A stretch of DNA of 41,025 nt from the IMG/VR virus record IMGVR_UViG_3300047557_003039, positions 1 to 41,025 of that record. The stretch is one strand, 5' to 3'. The stretch is from a virus. Within the stretch, counting starts at the first letter, position 1. Each line of letters opens with the position of its first letter. Positions 1 through 7,828 of this stretch are shown here, piece by piece. The notes beneath the pieces are model-generated. The model worked only from the letters and a program-made list of their open reading frames with translations. It had not been told where the DNA came from and made no database searches. Made by a program: the position numbers and the translations under genes.

Positions 1-805
1 TGCAGAAGTATTAACAGTTCCATAGTCTTCTGCTTCAGATCCAGGAAGTATAGATCCAAGATTATAGGAATCAGTATTCTTCTCTTCAAGAACTCCACTG
101 TTGTCAATAGATCCTGATGCAATATAACTTGCTGGAGAGAACCTATTTCCGGCAGACCCAGAAACATTAAAGAGACCGAATGGAATAATTCTTGGATACA
201 AGAATCCATAAAGATCAACTTCGGTTACAGAAGAAATTATTAATCCATAATCTTCCGTATTATCTACAGAGTCACTAATGATTCCATAACTAGTAGAAAA
301 TTCAACAAAAGTATCAATTGAATCTGAATCAACTCCATAGAACTTGGTGATTGCTTCTCCAGAAACTCCATTGGCAGTAATAGAACCAGAACCTTCTTGA
401 GTAAACCGAATCTTGAGTTCATTGAAGGAAGCACCAGAAACCTGAATGGTTCCATAAGGATATACAGTCTCTCCAGCAGTATAGAATACATAATGATAAT
501 CTTCTGCTTGATCTACAGGAGCACTTAGTAATCCATAAGAATCGGATTCTGTTGCAGAAGTATTAACGGTTCCATAATTTTCTGAAGAATCTCCAAGGAG
601 TATAGATCCAAGATTATAGGAATCAGTATTCTCTTCCTCAAGAATACCTGTAGGAGTAATAAATCCAGAACCAGCAAATGCAGGTTTGAAAGATTGTTCA
701 GCAGATCCAGAAACATTAAAGAGACCGAATGGAGTGATTAACGAGTATAGGAATCCATAAGAATCAACTTCAGTTACAGAAGAAATTATTAATCCATAAT
801 CTTCA
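1..805 (-). repeat. Two copies of a ~183-codon super-repeat
   Basis: Near-identical DNA recurs about 549-552 bp apart inside the DYG-repeat gene. The stretch at 1-90 matches 553-645, and 164-245 matches 713-805. The protein equivalents share PFGLFNVSGSA, NTDSYNLGSI and YGTVNTSA. The spacing is a whole number of codons, so the repeat has grown in frame. The left copy is cut by the window edge. Confidence 0.8.
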
Positions 806-1806
806 ATCTCATCTATAGTTCCTTGACCCGATATTGATCCATAATCAGTATATTCATTTGCAGGAAGAGCAACCGATACTGAACCGTAATCAGTATATTG
901 ATTTGCTGGAAATGGATAAGATACTGATCCATAATCAACATAATTCGGGAATACACTTCCATAATTAAGTAAAGATTCGATATAAGTATTGATGCCAACA
1001 GAATTTATTCCATAAAAATCTGTGATTGACTCTCCTTGGAGACCTGAAGCAGAAATTGTTCCAGAACCAACTGCTGTTGCTGGAGTAAATCTTTCTTTTG
1101 CAACTCCCGAAATAACAAACTTACCATATGGATAGACTGTTTCATTATATCCATAGATCACTTGACCATAATTTAATATTTCATTATATGGATTCTGTAA
1201 CAATCCATAGTCAATATTTTCTGAAGAGACACTTGAGATTAATTCATAGTCATCTGGAGATTGTGGATATAAAATAGAATCTTCAGAATATCTTGTTGTC
1301 TTACTTGTTGTTCCATATGAATAGATTGGAGTGGAAATCAATCCATACGGATCTACTTCGGTAACAGTTTCAACAATTAATCCAAAATTCTCCGTTTCTG
1401 TTAATCTAGACTGAAGAATTCCATAGTCCTCAGAGACATCTACTTTGTCTGTTCTATAACTGAGTTTTGATGGTGGATTTGACTCAAGAACAACTCTTCC
1501 AAAATCTACAACATCAGTTAGATACAAATCTCCATAATCTTCTGTCCCATCAAGTATTTGTATCTTTAATACGGGATCAATTAATGTCCCATAGTCCCAA
1601 TAATAAACTGGGCGAGACGTTATAAGTCCATATGAATCTGTTGATGGAATTTCTGGGGCCGAGGTGGTGATTAAACCTAAATTATCATATGTATCGTATG
1701 ATGAAGTAATAGACCCAAGATCTTCATTTTTTGCGTATCCGTATCCAGCTAAAATATTTCCGTTATCTACTTGACTATATCTGTCGGGATAAATGAATAT
1801 ACTCAT
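1..1806 (-). CDS. Giant repetitive 'DYG' structural protein, 5' part (runs off left edge)
   Basis: Starting at the ATG at 1806, the minus strand is open for 602 codons with no stop to the window edge. Only the N-terminal 602 residues are visible. The protein is built from short units with an E/T/V-D-Y-G-[SL]-[IL] core (EDYGLI, TDYGSV, SENYGTV, DSYGLL) every 15-25 residues, separated by Ser/Thr/Val-rich linkers. A larger unit of about 183 codons recurs. The start overlaps the stop of the preceding gene (ATGA). Low-complexity repeats next to virion-type genes suggest an extended fibre or other virion protein; this is inference. No enzymatic motif is seen. It could instead be a surface adhesin-like protein. 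Confidence 0.85.
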   Translation of the reverse strand, partial: MSIFIYPDRYSQVDNGNILAGYGYAKNEDLGSITSSYDTYDNLGLITTSAPEIPSTDSYGLITSRPVYYWDYGTLIDPVLKIQILDGTEDYGDLYLTDVVDFGRVVLESNPPSKLSYRTDKVDVSEDYGILQSRLTETENFGLIVETVTEVDPYGLISTPIYSYGTTSKTTRYSEDSILYPQSPDDYELISSVSSENIDYGLLQNPYNEILNYGQVIYGYNETVYPYGKFVISGVAKERFTPATAVGSGTISASGLQGESITDFYGINSVGINTYIESLLNYGSVFPNYVDYGSVSYPFPANQYTDYGSVSVALPANEYTDYGSISGQGTIDEIEDYGLIISSVTEVDSYGFLYSLITPFGLFNVSGSAEQSFKPAFAGSGFITPTGILEEENTDSYNLGSILLGDSSENYGTVNTSATESDSYGLLSAPVDQAEDYHYVFYTAGETVYPYGTIQVSGASFNELKIRFTQEGSGSITANGVSGEAITKFYGVDSDSIDTFVEFSTSYGIISDSVDNTEDYGLIISSVTEVDLYGFLYPRIIPFGLFNVSGSAGNRFSPASYIASGSIDNSGVLEEKNTDSYNLGSILPGSEAEDYGTVNTSA

Positions 1807-2147
1807 CGTACAGTACCCCCAGTCAGATATGGAGATACTATTCTTTCACTCCCATTATTAAGCTCAAATAGAGTTCCAAATCCAATCCAAACTAAAACAA
1901 CACCAAAGAAAACAATACTTACATCATTAAGATCAAGATATGGTACAAATTCTTTAGTAACAAACTTACTTTGAGATTTTCCCTTTAAAGATCCACAAGA
2001 ACCATTTGAAACATATGTAAAAGTATTGACAATATTAATGCTACCAAGGTTTTCTGAAAAAAATAAAACACTAGAAATTGTCCCGCAGCTAATAACTTCT
2101 GCAGGACAATCCAAAATACTTCCGTAGTTTTCAGAAAACTCTACCAT
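1803..2147 (-). CDS. Small protein sharing the DYG-type repeat motif
   Basis: This 114-residue protein has an N-terminal half with the same short motif as its giant downstream neighbour (SENYGSI near residue 5, SENLGSI near 31, then CGSL). A hydrophobic stretch lies around residues 76-93 (VSIVFFGVVLVWIGFGTLF). The ATG at 2147 has a good ribosome site (AGAGG, 6 nt upstream). Its stop overlaps the start of the next gene by ATGA, so the two are probably translationally coupled. I do not recognise the family. The shared motif suggests it acts in the same virion structure, perhaps as an adaptor or short paralogue. Confidence 0.75.
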   Translation of the reverse strand: MVEFSENYGSILDCPAEVISCGTISSVLFFSENLGSINIVNTFTYVSNGSCGSLKGKSQSKFVTKEFVPYLDLNDVSIVFFGVVLVWIGFGTLFELNNGSERIVSPYLTGGTVR

Positions 2148-2164
2148 TTTAACCTCTTTTGATT

Positions 2165-2200
2165 AAAAAAGGGGGGCGCTTTTAATTAAGCAATCCCCCC
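2165..2200 (-). terminator. Intrinsic terminator after the 357-aa structural gene
   Basis: On the minus strand a six-pair G/C stem (2195-2200 with 2171-2176), with an inner GCTT/AAGC pairing, is followed by six T. It sits 26 nt past the stop of the gene at 2227-3300 and just before the ribosome site of the 114-aa gene. Confidence 0.75.
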
Positions 2201-2226
2201 AAAATCAAATAATATATGGTTTTATA

Positions 2227-3300
2227 TCACTCAAGACTTACGTTGAGGGTAACTTTGATTTCGTCACCTGGGTTTTGAATGTTGTAAGGACCGTTTGTGA
2301 ATCTTTCAGAGTAGAAGATGCTGTTGAACAGAGTTGCGGAACCAGCCCCATGGAATGAAGGAGTGGTGTAAAACTCATTAGCATTGGGAACTGCATATAC
2401 AGTATAACTATCTGCTACTGAGGTGCATCCTTGTCCAACAGGAGATGCAGTGTTGGTTGCATTTGGAGCAATATAAATTACGTCACCAGGATTAAGTCTA
2501 TGTGCGGAAGATCCAGTGCTTACTTTAGAATAAACGAATCTGACCGTTGATCCAGTAGCAACCTGAATGTTAGCAAGAAGAGGAGAATCGAGATAAACTC
2601 TATTGGTGCTTCTATCGACACCAACAACTCTTGCAGTAGATGCAATACCAACAGTTTGCCCGCCAAGAGCAAGGTGTGTTACGCCCATTCCAGTTGTAAC
2701 ATCATTAAGATTAATGCTACTATCTACAGTAAAGTAGTCATTTCCAACAATTCCAATTGTTGGGAAAGAATCATTACCCTTATTAACTGCTGTTCCGATC
2801 GCAACAGTAGCTGCATCAGTAACTCCAAGTAGACCTAGAGGAAGATTATTTGCTCTAGTCAAGTAATAACCATAAATATTTCCTGCATTGGTATTTGAAC
2901 CAGTGCTTCCAGTAAAGGTGAAGGTTTGTTCTGGATATGTTGCGGTAACTGTGGTTCCACCAGCTCCAGAATTAACAATTCTCCAACGAGATCCGTTCAA
3001 TAAAATACCATACGCATTACTAAAGTCTTGATCCGTTCTACAATTTCCTACTAGTGGATATCCAGTAACAGGAAGAGTTCCATATCCACAAGATAGAGAT
3101 GCAGTTGCTCCACCAGCATATGGTTCAAAGTAAGCACTTCTACTAGGAACATCAGCGTCTGCTGGATTAGTATTTGAAGAATATAGTTTAAGAATTAAAT
3201 TTCTAGGGTTGGTAGCAGCTAAATCAAGAACATGATTATTTGCACCGATAAGATATCTAAGAGATTCTTCCTCACCAATTGCTGGTACTAAAAGTGCCAT
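2227..3300 (-). CDS. Putative virion structural protein (357 aa)
   Basis: This protein has 357 residues, is rich in Gly, Thr, Asn and Ser, and has no signal peptide, membrane segment or catalytic motif. It begins MALLVPAIGEEESLRYLIG. The composition is that of a beta-rich virion or fibre-associated protein. The ATG at 3300 is preceded by GGAG 8 nt upstream and by a late-promoter motif (GATAAATA, 3333-3340). A strong terminator follows. Own late promoter plus own terminator makes it a discrete late transcription unit, as expected for an abundant structural protein. Exact role in the particle is unknown. Confidence 0.8.
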   Translation of the reverse strand: MALLVPAIGEEESLRYLIGANNHVLDLAATNPRNLILKLYSSNTNPADADVPSRSAYFEPYAGGATASLSCGYGTLPVTGYPLVGNCRTDQDFSNAYGILLNGSRWRIVNSGAGGTTVTATYPEQTFTFTGSTGSNTNAGNIYGYYLTRANNLPLGLLGVTDAATVAIGTAVNKGNDSFPTIGIVGNDYFTVDSSINLNDVTTGMGVTHLALGGQTVGIASTARVVGVDRSTNRVYLDSPLLANIQVATGSTVRFVYSKVSTGSSAHRLNPGDVIYIAPNATNTASPVGQGCTSVADSYTVYAVPNANEFYTTPSFHGAGSATLFNSIFYSERFTNGPYNIQNPGDEIKVTLNVSLE

Positions 3301-3332
3301 CTACGATCTCCGTGTACGTTTATAACTAAATT

Positions 3333-3340
3333 TATTTATC
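3333..3340 (-). promoter_or_regulatory. Late promoter motif GATAAATA
   Basis: GATAAATA on the minus strand, about 33 nt upstream of the ATG at 3300, matches the T4-type late -10 element (consensus TATAAATA). It overlaps the 3' end of the upstream gene. Confidence 0.55.
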
Positions 3341-4052
3341 ACAGTTTTACTTTTAGGGCAAGCAAAAATCTCTTTATACCTATCGAATAATCCACATCAA
3401 ATCTTAGAATATCTCCAGCACGTATAGCAGTGTCCCACGTAGATAAATTGTCACTAAATGCTTTATTACTCGAAGTAATTTGAGGTCTAGTATTTGTCAC
3501 TCCAGCTCCACATACTGTCGTAAAACTTGGATATGTATTGAAATCTGATTTCAATACATTGATTCTTAGACCACCAGTTTCCTCAGAAACTAAAGTCCAT
3601 GATTGTATTATTCCACTGACATCTATTGTCAAATAACCTTTTGTTCCTGATGTCATATCAACATTACCACTATCAAGAATAAAATTAATTGTTCTTGTTA
3701 GATCTGCAGTGGTAACAAGAGCAATGATAAAAATATCATCGGTAGATTGTGGTGGAGTTGTGAAGATTATACTAGTACCAGATACAGTATAATCTTCAAC
3801 TGGTTCTAAAAGTAAATTGTTTTTACTAACCAATATCTGCTGATCATTTAAGGGTGCATAAACATTTGCACCATCATATAATGCAAAGGTTTGTCCAATC
3901 CCATTATAACCAGGAGATGTAGAAAGTATGATATTAGTATATTGTATTGCCTTAGGAGCAATCTGATAACTAACATCTAAATCATATTTTGCAGGAGGAT
4001 CACGGTCTACTCTTTTTCTATTCTGAGAGACAATGACATTATACTTTGTCAT
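3339..4052 (-). CDS. Putative virion/tail protein (237 aa)
   Basis: A 237-residue protein with alternating polar and hydrophobic stretches typical of beta-sandwich phage tail or fibre proteins. The middle segment (about residues 60-110: DQQILVSKNNLLLEPVEDY... followed by IIFTTPP and DDIFIIAL) resembles the repeat units seen in phage tail-fibre and baseplate proteins. The C-terminus is basic. Its start overlaps the stop of the 111-aa gene upstream (4049-4052, ATGA), so the two are co-translated. No enzyme motif is seen. The structural role is inferred from composition and neighbours. Confidence 0.78.
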   Translation of the reverse strand: MTKYNVIVSQNRKRVDRDPPAKYDLDVSYQIAPKAIQYTNIILSTSPGYNGIGQTFALYDGANVYAPLNDQQILVSKNNLLLEPVEDYTVSGTSIIFTTPPQSTDDIFIIALVTTADLTRTINFILDSGNVDMTSGTKGYLTIDVSGIIQSWTLVSEETGGLRINVLKSDFNTYPSFTTVCGAGVTNTRPQITSSNKAFSDNLSTWDTAIRAGDILRFDVDYSIGIKRFLLALKVKL

Positions 4053-4384
4053 AGAGTAACTCCAGGACTAACGATTATGTTTCCTTGAACTACTCTTGTC
4101 CTAACATTTGTGGGGGAAGTTAAGGTAATATCATAAACATATCTACCCTCGGATATTAAACTAGTATCCGATCTTCCCATAGAAATACTTATTTCGCCAT
4201 TAATCCTATCTACAAAATTCACATCGAAAGGATAGGAAGTATTGGAACTATATGTTTTCTTCATTATACTAGAAGAACCATATCCAGTAAGATTTAATCT
4301 AGTCCCATCGTCATTTCTGATAGTAAAGTCTACCTCATAATCAGTTCCCTGTTCTAGTATCAGATTAACGTTAATCGCAGACAT
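4049..4384 (-). CDS. Small baseplate/fibre-type protein with Ig-like fold pattern
   Basis: A 111-residue protein. The pattern 'LILEQGTDYEVDFTIRNDDG', a Leu/Thr-Gly turn, a K-K-T strand, and then a late 'GRYVYDITLTSP...VVQGNIIVSPGVT' strand pair follows the layout of BppU_N-type or Ig-like domains found in baseplate and fibre attachment proteins. That is a fold-level resemblance, not proof. The start at 4384 lies 27 nt downstream of a late-promoter motif (4411-4418). It is the first gene of the short late operon 4384-3339. Confidence 0.75.
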   Translation of the reverse strand: MSAINVNLILEQGTDYEVDFTIRNDDGTRLNLTGYGSSSIMKKTYSSNTSYPFDVNFVDRINGEISISMGRSDTSLISEGRYVYDITLTSPTNVRTRVVQGNIIVSPGVTL

Positions 4385-4410
4385 CTTACGTCACACTATT
4401 CCTTATTGAT

Positions 4411-4418
4411 TATTTATT
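4411..4418 (-). promoter_or_regulatory. Late promoter motif AATAAATA
   Basis: AATAAATA on the minus strand within a TAAATAAATAAT run, upstream of the 4384 start. It matches the T4-type late -10 element and would drive the two-gene structural operon. Confidence 0.5.
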
Positions 4419-4605
4419 TAAATCCTTTAGACTCTTTTTTGTCTAAGACTTCAATCAATCCAAGCATTTCTAGAGGTGCTTGCATCCATTCCATTTGGGC
4501 TTCTTCATAACATTCAAAGATTTTATATGTTCCGTCAGAATAAACAAACTTATAATTATGTTTATCGTATAGGAGATTTGATGTTTGAGTGAATGGTTTT
4601 GTCAT
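4414..4605 (-). CDS. Conserved-looking small phage protein (63 aa)
   Basis: I take the ATG at 4605 (MTKPFTQTSN...) as the start. An upstream in-frame ATG at 4668 would add a 21-residue extension lying wholly inside the overlapping 44-aa frame. The protein is acidic at its C-terminus, with Trp and Tyr scattered, and ends KESKGFK. No known motif is seen. It follows gnd and the 44-aa ORF on the same strand, so it is probably part of the talC-gnd transcript. Function unknown. Confidence 0.6.
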   Translation of the reverse strand: MTKPFTQTSNLLYDKHNYKFVYSDGTYKIFECYEEAQMEWMQAPLEMLGLIEVLDKKESKGFK

Positions 4606-4696
4606 TTTCTTTAGATAAATTTGTTGGGCGATAAAGATTTGGCCAAGTATCTCTAATAACTTCTGCAAGTTTATAAGGTGTTTCTGAAGTGATCAT
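4562..4696 (-). CDS. Tiny ORF coupled to gnd (44 aa)
   Basis: This 44-residue reading frame (begins MITSETPYKLAEVIRDTWPN) is too short for most gene finders. Its ATG overlaps the TGA of gnd (ATGA), which is the coupling arrangement used throughout this region. Its 3' end overlaps the next small gene by 44 nt in another frame. The sequence looks protein-like (amphipathic, with Trp and Pro). No function is recognised. The start overlap is the main argument that it is real. Confidence 0.5.
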   Translation of the reverse strand: MITSETPYKLAEVIRDTWPNLYRPTNLSKENDKTIHSNIKSPIR

Positions 4697-5727
4697 CTAA
4701 CGTGGTGTCCTCCGAACATATAACGCATCCCATTCAAGATCTTTGCTCCGAACGATCCGAGATTGCGTGAGTTAAATCTTTCAAATAGTGCAGTAGTAAT
4801 GACAGGAGCGGGAACCCCCAGATCCACAGCGGCAGAAACAGTCCAACGACCCTCACCGCTGTCGGATACGCCTCCAGAGAACTGCTCAAGGCGACCATCC
4901 CTGCGTAGCACATCAGCAGTAAGATCGAGTAACCAACTGCCAACCACGCTACCACGGCGCCATAACTCAGCAACCTCAGCAACATCAATATCATAGCAGT
5001 AACTTTCTGGATCTGCCATAGGGGCAACCTCTGCATCACCTTCTCTAACATACTGAGCACCTGCATTAGCGTTCTTGATGATGTTAAATCCTTCTGCGTA
5101 TGCTTGCATAATACCATACTCAATACCATTATGCACCATCTTCACAAAGTGTCCAGCACCAGGACCACCACAATGCAACCAACCATGTTCAGCAGAAGTT
5201 ACATCAGATGTTGGATCCGTTCTATGGCAGGAGTGAATATCTGGGGAGAGGGCGGAGAATATCTTTGCACAAGTGGCGACTGCAGTATCTCCACCTCCAA
5301 CCATAAGACAGTATCCACGATCCAAACCATAAACACCACCAGAAGTACCGCAATCAATATATTCGATACCAAGTTTTGCCAATCGTTCTGCTCTCTTCCG
5401 ACTGTCTTTAAAATTGCTATTGCCATGATCAATAATAATATCTCCTTCACTACAATATCGTAGTAACTCATTGATCGTCTCCTCTACTGTTTCGGCAGGA
5501 ACTACCATCTGAAAAATTCCTGGTTGCATTTTGCCAATTTTATTCTGTTTAACTACTTTAACAAGGCTTTGTATAGAAGTTGTAACGCCATTAACATATC
5601 CGTTTTCATATGCTTCTTGTGCTTTTTCATAGTTTCTCCGATAACCCCAAACCTCTATTCCCGCCTTCATCATACGACGAGACATTCCTTCGCCCATTCG
5701 TCCTAATCCGATTAATCCTACTTTCAT
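4693..5727 (-). CDS. gnd: 6-phosphogluconate dehydrogenase (decarboxylating)
   Basis: Converts 6-phosphogluconate to ribulose 5-phosphate, CO2 and NADPH in the oxidative pentose phosphate pathway. Visible features are an N-terminal Rossmann nucleotide site (GLIGLGRMGEG, residues 3-13), the signature around CGTSGGVYGLDRGYCLMVGG, and the catalytic GAGHFVKMVHNGIEYG segment with its lysine. At 344 residues it is the short form, lacking most of the long C-terminal all-alpha domain of the 470-residue enzymes. It directly abuts the 68-aa gene and follows talC, a set that would supply ribose phosphate and NADPH for phage DNA synthesis. Confidence 0.95.
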   Translation of the reverse strand: MKVGLIGLGRMGEGMSRRMMKAGIEVWGYRRNYEKAQEAYENGYVNGVTTSIQSLVKVVKQNKIGKMQPGIFQMVVPAETVEETINELLRYCSEGDIIIDHGNSNFKDSRKRAERLAKLGIEYIDCGTSGGVYGLDRGYCLMVGGGDTAVATCAKIFSALSPDIHSCHRTDPTSDVTSAEHGWLHCGGPGAGHFVKMVHNGIEYGIMQAYAEGFNIIKNANAGAQYVREGDAEVAPMADPESYCYDIDVAEVAELWRRGSVVGSWLLDLTADVLRRDGRLEQFSGGVSDSGEGRWTVSAAVDLGVPAPVITTALFERFNSRNLGSFGAKILNGMRYMFGGHHVR

Positions 5728-5934
5728 TTAACCCTCCCAAGATTCGTACTGTTGTCTAAAATAAGTATCAACTTTTCTCAAATCATCCAAATGAACATCA
5801 CAAGTATAATTATGTTCATCGCACCATTCTAATGCAAATGCATGAATTCTTTCATCACTTCTAATTTTTGGTACTCCGTAAATTCTAGCAAAAGAAGACA
5901 TTACGAAATGCCAACACTGGTGTTCAGATTTCAT
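5728..5934 (-). CDS. Hypothetical protein between talC and gnd (68 aa)
   Basis: A 68-residue protein beginning MKSEHQCWHFVMSSFARIYG, with four Cys/His-rich spots (C7, H9, C39, C46 by rough count). Its ATG overlaps the talC stop (ATGA) and its stop abuts the gnd start, so it lies in a coupled talC-X-gnd operon. In many cyanophages the Calvin-cycle inhibitor gene cp12 sits near talC, but this protein lacks the paired-cysteine CP12 pattern (see rejected list). The operon position suggests a role in carbon metabolism, but nothing in the sequence proves it. Confidence 0.75.
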   Translation of the reverse strand: MKSEHQCWHFVMSSFARIYGVPKIRSDERIHAFALEWCDEHNYTCDVHLDDLRKVDTYFRQQYESWEG

Positions 5935-6590
5935 TTTTTATTATCTAAAACGGATTCCCAATCCTTCTGAAAAAGTTCTAAACCTTTATCAGTCATAATA
6001 TTCTTATACATTGCCCAGAATACAATAGGGGGAATTGTGACAACATCAGCACCACAAAGAGCAGATTGTTCTACCTGTCTTACATCACGAAGAGATGCTG
6101 CAAGAATTTGTGTAGATGTTCCAGAGTAATCAAATGCCTTGCGGATGTTTTTGATGAGTTCAATTCCATCAATAGAATTGTCTATCCAACGACCAACAAA
6201 AGGTGAGATATATGTTGCTCCTGCTTTTGATGCAAGAATTGCTTGTGCTACTGAAAATACTAATGTTACATTAACTCGAATTCCTTTATCAGAAAGAAAT
6301 TTACAAGCCTTGAGTCCTTCAACTGTGCAAGGAACTTTGATAGTAACTGCTGGTGCAATTGTATAATATTTTTTCGCTTGTGAAAGCATTTCTTCTGAAG
6401 TATCTGCAACAACTTCTGCAGAAATGCTTTGTAAATTTGGGAAGTCTTTTGCAATTTCTTGAATGACTTCTAAAAGTTGTCTGCCGCTCTTAAGAATTAA
6501 AGTCGGATTTGTAGTAACTCCATCCAATAGTCCAGTCTCATATGCCGGAATAATCAGTGAAACGTCTGCGGTATCTAAAAAGATTTTCAT
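5931..6590 (-). CDS. talC: Transaldolase (TalC / fructose-6-phosphate aldolase type)
   Basis: A 219-residue short transaldolase that interconverts pentose phosphate and glycolytic sugars. The N-terminus MKIFLDTADVS, the TTNPTLI motif (about residues 26-32) and the Schiff-base lysine in TIKVPCTVEG (about residues 82-91) identify the family. The GRWIDN segment and the C-terminal LRDVRQVEQSALCGADVVTIPP complete it. It is much shorter than the host's roughly 330-residue enzyme, as usual for phage copies. It has its own sigma70-like promoter, and a long hairpin ends 6 nt before the ATG. No Shine-Dalgarno sequence is visible. Confidence 0.95.
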   Translation of the reverse strand: MKIFLDTADVSLIIPAYETGLLDGVTTNPTLILKSGRQLLEVIQEIAKDFPNLQSISAEVVADTSEEMLSQAKKYYTIAPAVTIKVPCTVEGLKACKFLSDKGIRVNVTLVFSVAQAILASKAGATYISPFVGRWIDNSIDGIELIKNIRKAFDYSGTSTQILAASLRDVRQVEQSALCGADVVTIPPIVFWAMYKNIMTDKGLELFQKDWESVLDNKK

Positions 6591-6596
6591 ATAAAA

Positions 6597-6633
6597 AATA
6601 AGAACTCATTTGTAATTATAATGAGTTCTTATT
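6597..6633 (-). promoter_or_regulatory. 14-bp hairpin abutting the talC start codon
   Basis: On the minus strand 6633-6620 and 6610-6597 pair perfectly over 14 bp around a 9-nt loop. A short T-run and then the talC ATG (6590) follow at once. In mRNA reading through from psbD the start region would sit at the base of this hairpin, or the hairpin plus U-run could terminate transcription. The -10 box of the talC promoter lies in the loop, so transcripts starting there would lack the 5' arm. Confidence 0.7.
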
Positions 6634-6643
6634 AGGGTGTTAA
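6615..6643 (-). promoter_or_regulatory. Sigma70-like promoter for talC
   Basis: TTAACA (6643-6638), 17-bp spacer, perfect TATAAT (6620-6615) on the minus strand. The predicted start near 6608 gives a leader of under 20 nt before the talC ATG. Confidence 0.65.
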
Positions 6644-6669
6644 ATTTTGTTATGAATTGAAGACATAAT

Positions 6670-6692
6670 AAAAAAAGATCCCGAAGGATCTT
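6670..6692 (-). terminator. Intrinsic terminator after psbD (UUCG loop)
   Basis: Minus-strand stem AAGATCC/GGATCTT (6692-6686 with 6681-6675), stable TTCG tetraloop, then seven T. It lies just past the psbD stop at 6699. Confidence 0.9.
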
Positions 6693-6698
6693 ATAAAA

Positions 6699-7760
6699 TC
6701 AAAGAGCATTACCTCTCGGAAGCACTTCCTCTGGGAACACAAACTGTTCATGAGGTTGATCTACTGGAGCCATCCATGCTCTAAGTCCCTCATTAAGAAG
6801 GATATTCTTCGTATAGAAAGTTTCAAATTCAGGATCCTCCGCAGCACGAATCTCCTGAGAAACAAAATCGTAAGCACGAAGATTAAGGGCAAGACCAATA
6901 ATACCGATACTGGAGGTCCAGAGACCCATAACAGGCACAAACAACATAAAGAAATGAAGCCAACGCTTGTTACTAAAAGCAATACCAAAAATCTGAGACC
7001 AGAATCTATTAGCAGTAACCATAGAATAGGTTTCTTCCTCTTGTGTTGGTTCAAATGCTTTGAAAGTGTTTGCTTGATCACTATCTTCAAATAGAGTGTT
7101 TTCTACAGTTGCTCCATGAATTGCACAGAGCAATGCTCCTCCCAGTATACCAGCAACACCCATCATATGGAAGGGATTGAGTGTCCAGTTGTGGAAACCT
7201 TGTAGGAAGAGCAGGAAACGGAAGATTGCTGCCACTCCAAAAGAAGGTGCGAAGAACCAACTGGATTGTCCCAGTGGATACATCAAGAATACAGAAACAA
7301 ATACTGCGATAGGACCAGAGAATGCAATTGCATTATAAGGACGGATACCTACCAGACGAGCAATCTCAAACTGGCGAAGCATGAATCCAATCAAACTAAA
7401 TGCCCCGTGGAGTGCCACAAAAGTCCAGAGTCCCCCAAGTTGGAACCACCTGACGATATCCCCTTGAGCCTCAGGACCCCAGAGCAGAAGAAGAGAATGA
7501 CCCATAGCATCTGCTGGAGTACTAACTGCTGCAGTAAGAAAGTTTGCACCCTCAAGATAGGAACTTGCCAACCCGTGAGTATACCAACTCGTAACGAAAG
7601 TCGTCCCAGTAAGCCAACCACCAAGAGCAAGGTAAGCAGTGGGAAAAAGAAGAAGTCCAGACCAGCCAACAAAAACGAAACGGTCTCTCTTAAGCCAGTC
7701 ATCGAGTACATCAAACCATCCCCTCTGTGAAATTGGTTGTGAAAGTGTTGAAGAAGTCAT
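6699..7760 (-). CDS. psbD: Photosystem II D2 protein
   Basis: A 353-residue D2 reaction-centre protein, full length. It shows the family's five-helix layout, the quinone and iron ligand region around [19 protein letters not shown], and the C-terminal segment [17 protein letters not shown]. In the thylakoid it pairs with D1 to bind the reaction-centre chlorophylls, pheophytins and plastoquinone QA. A phage copy keeps photosystem II supplied while host expression falls. The ATG has a strong AGGAGG site, very close upstream. It has its own promoter (7782-7815) and terminator, so it can be expressed independently of psbA. Confidence 0.98.
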   Translation of the reverse strand: MTSSTLSQPISQRGWFDVLDDWLKRDRFVFVGWSGLLLFPTAYLALGGWLTGTTFVTSWYTHGLASSYLEGANFLTAAVSTPADAMGHSLLLLWGPEAQGDIVRWFQLGGLWTFVALHGAFSLIGFMLRQFEIARLVGIRPYNAIAFSGPIAVFVSVFLMYPLGQSSWFFAPSFGVAAIFRFLLFLQGFHNWTLNPFHMMGVAGILGGALLCAIHGATVENTLFEDSDQANTFKAFEPTQEEETYSMVTANRFWSQIFGIAFSNKRWLHFFMLFVPVMGLWTSSIGIIGLALNLRAYDFVSQEIRAAEDPEFETFYTKNILLNEGLRAWMAPVDQPHEQFVFPEEVLPRGNAL

Positions 7761-7781
7761 AACCTCCTATGTTATTTCTCA

Positions 7782-7815
7782 TATTTATCTTAACATTCCT
7801 TAATAAAAAGGTCAA
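7782..7815 (-). promoter_or_regulatory. psbD promoter with overlapping late motif
   Basis: TTGACC (7815-7810), 17 bp, TAAGAT (7792-7787) on the minus strand. The -10 runs straight into GATAAATA (7789-7782), a T4-type late element, so early and late polymerase could both start here. Confidence 0.65.
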
Positions 7816-7828
7816 TAGAGATTTCTAC

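Noticed and set aside
1-805. CRISPR-like or non-coding tandem repeats at the left edge
   Set aside because: The repeats keep an open frame with whole-codon spacing and protein-level conservation, so they are coding.
5728-5934. CP12 Calvin-cycle inhibitor beside talC
   Set aside because: The position fits, but the paired cysteines and the acidic C-terminal helix typical of CP12 are not present.
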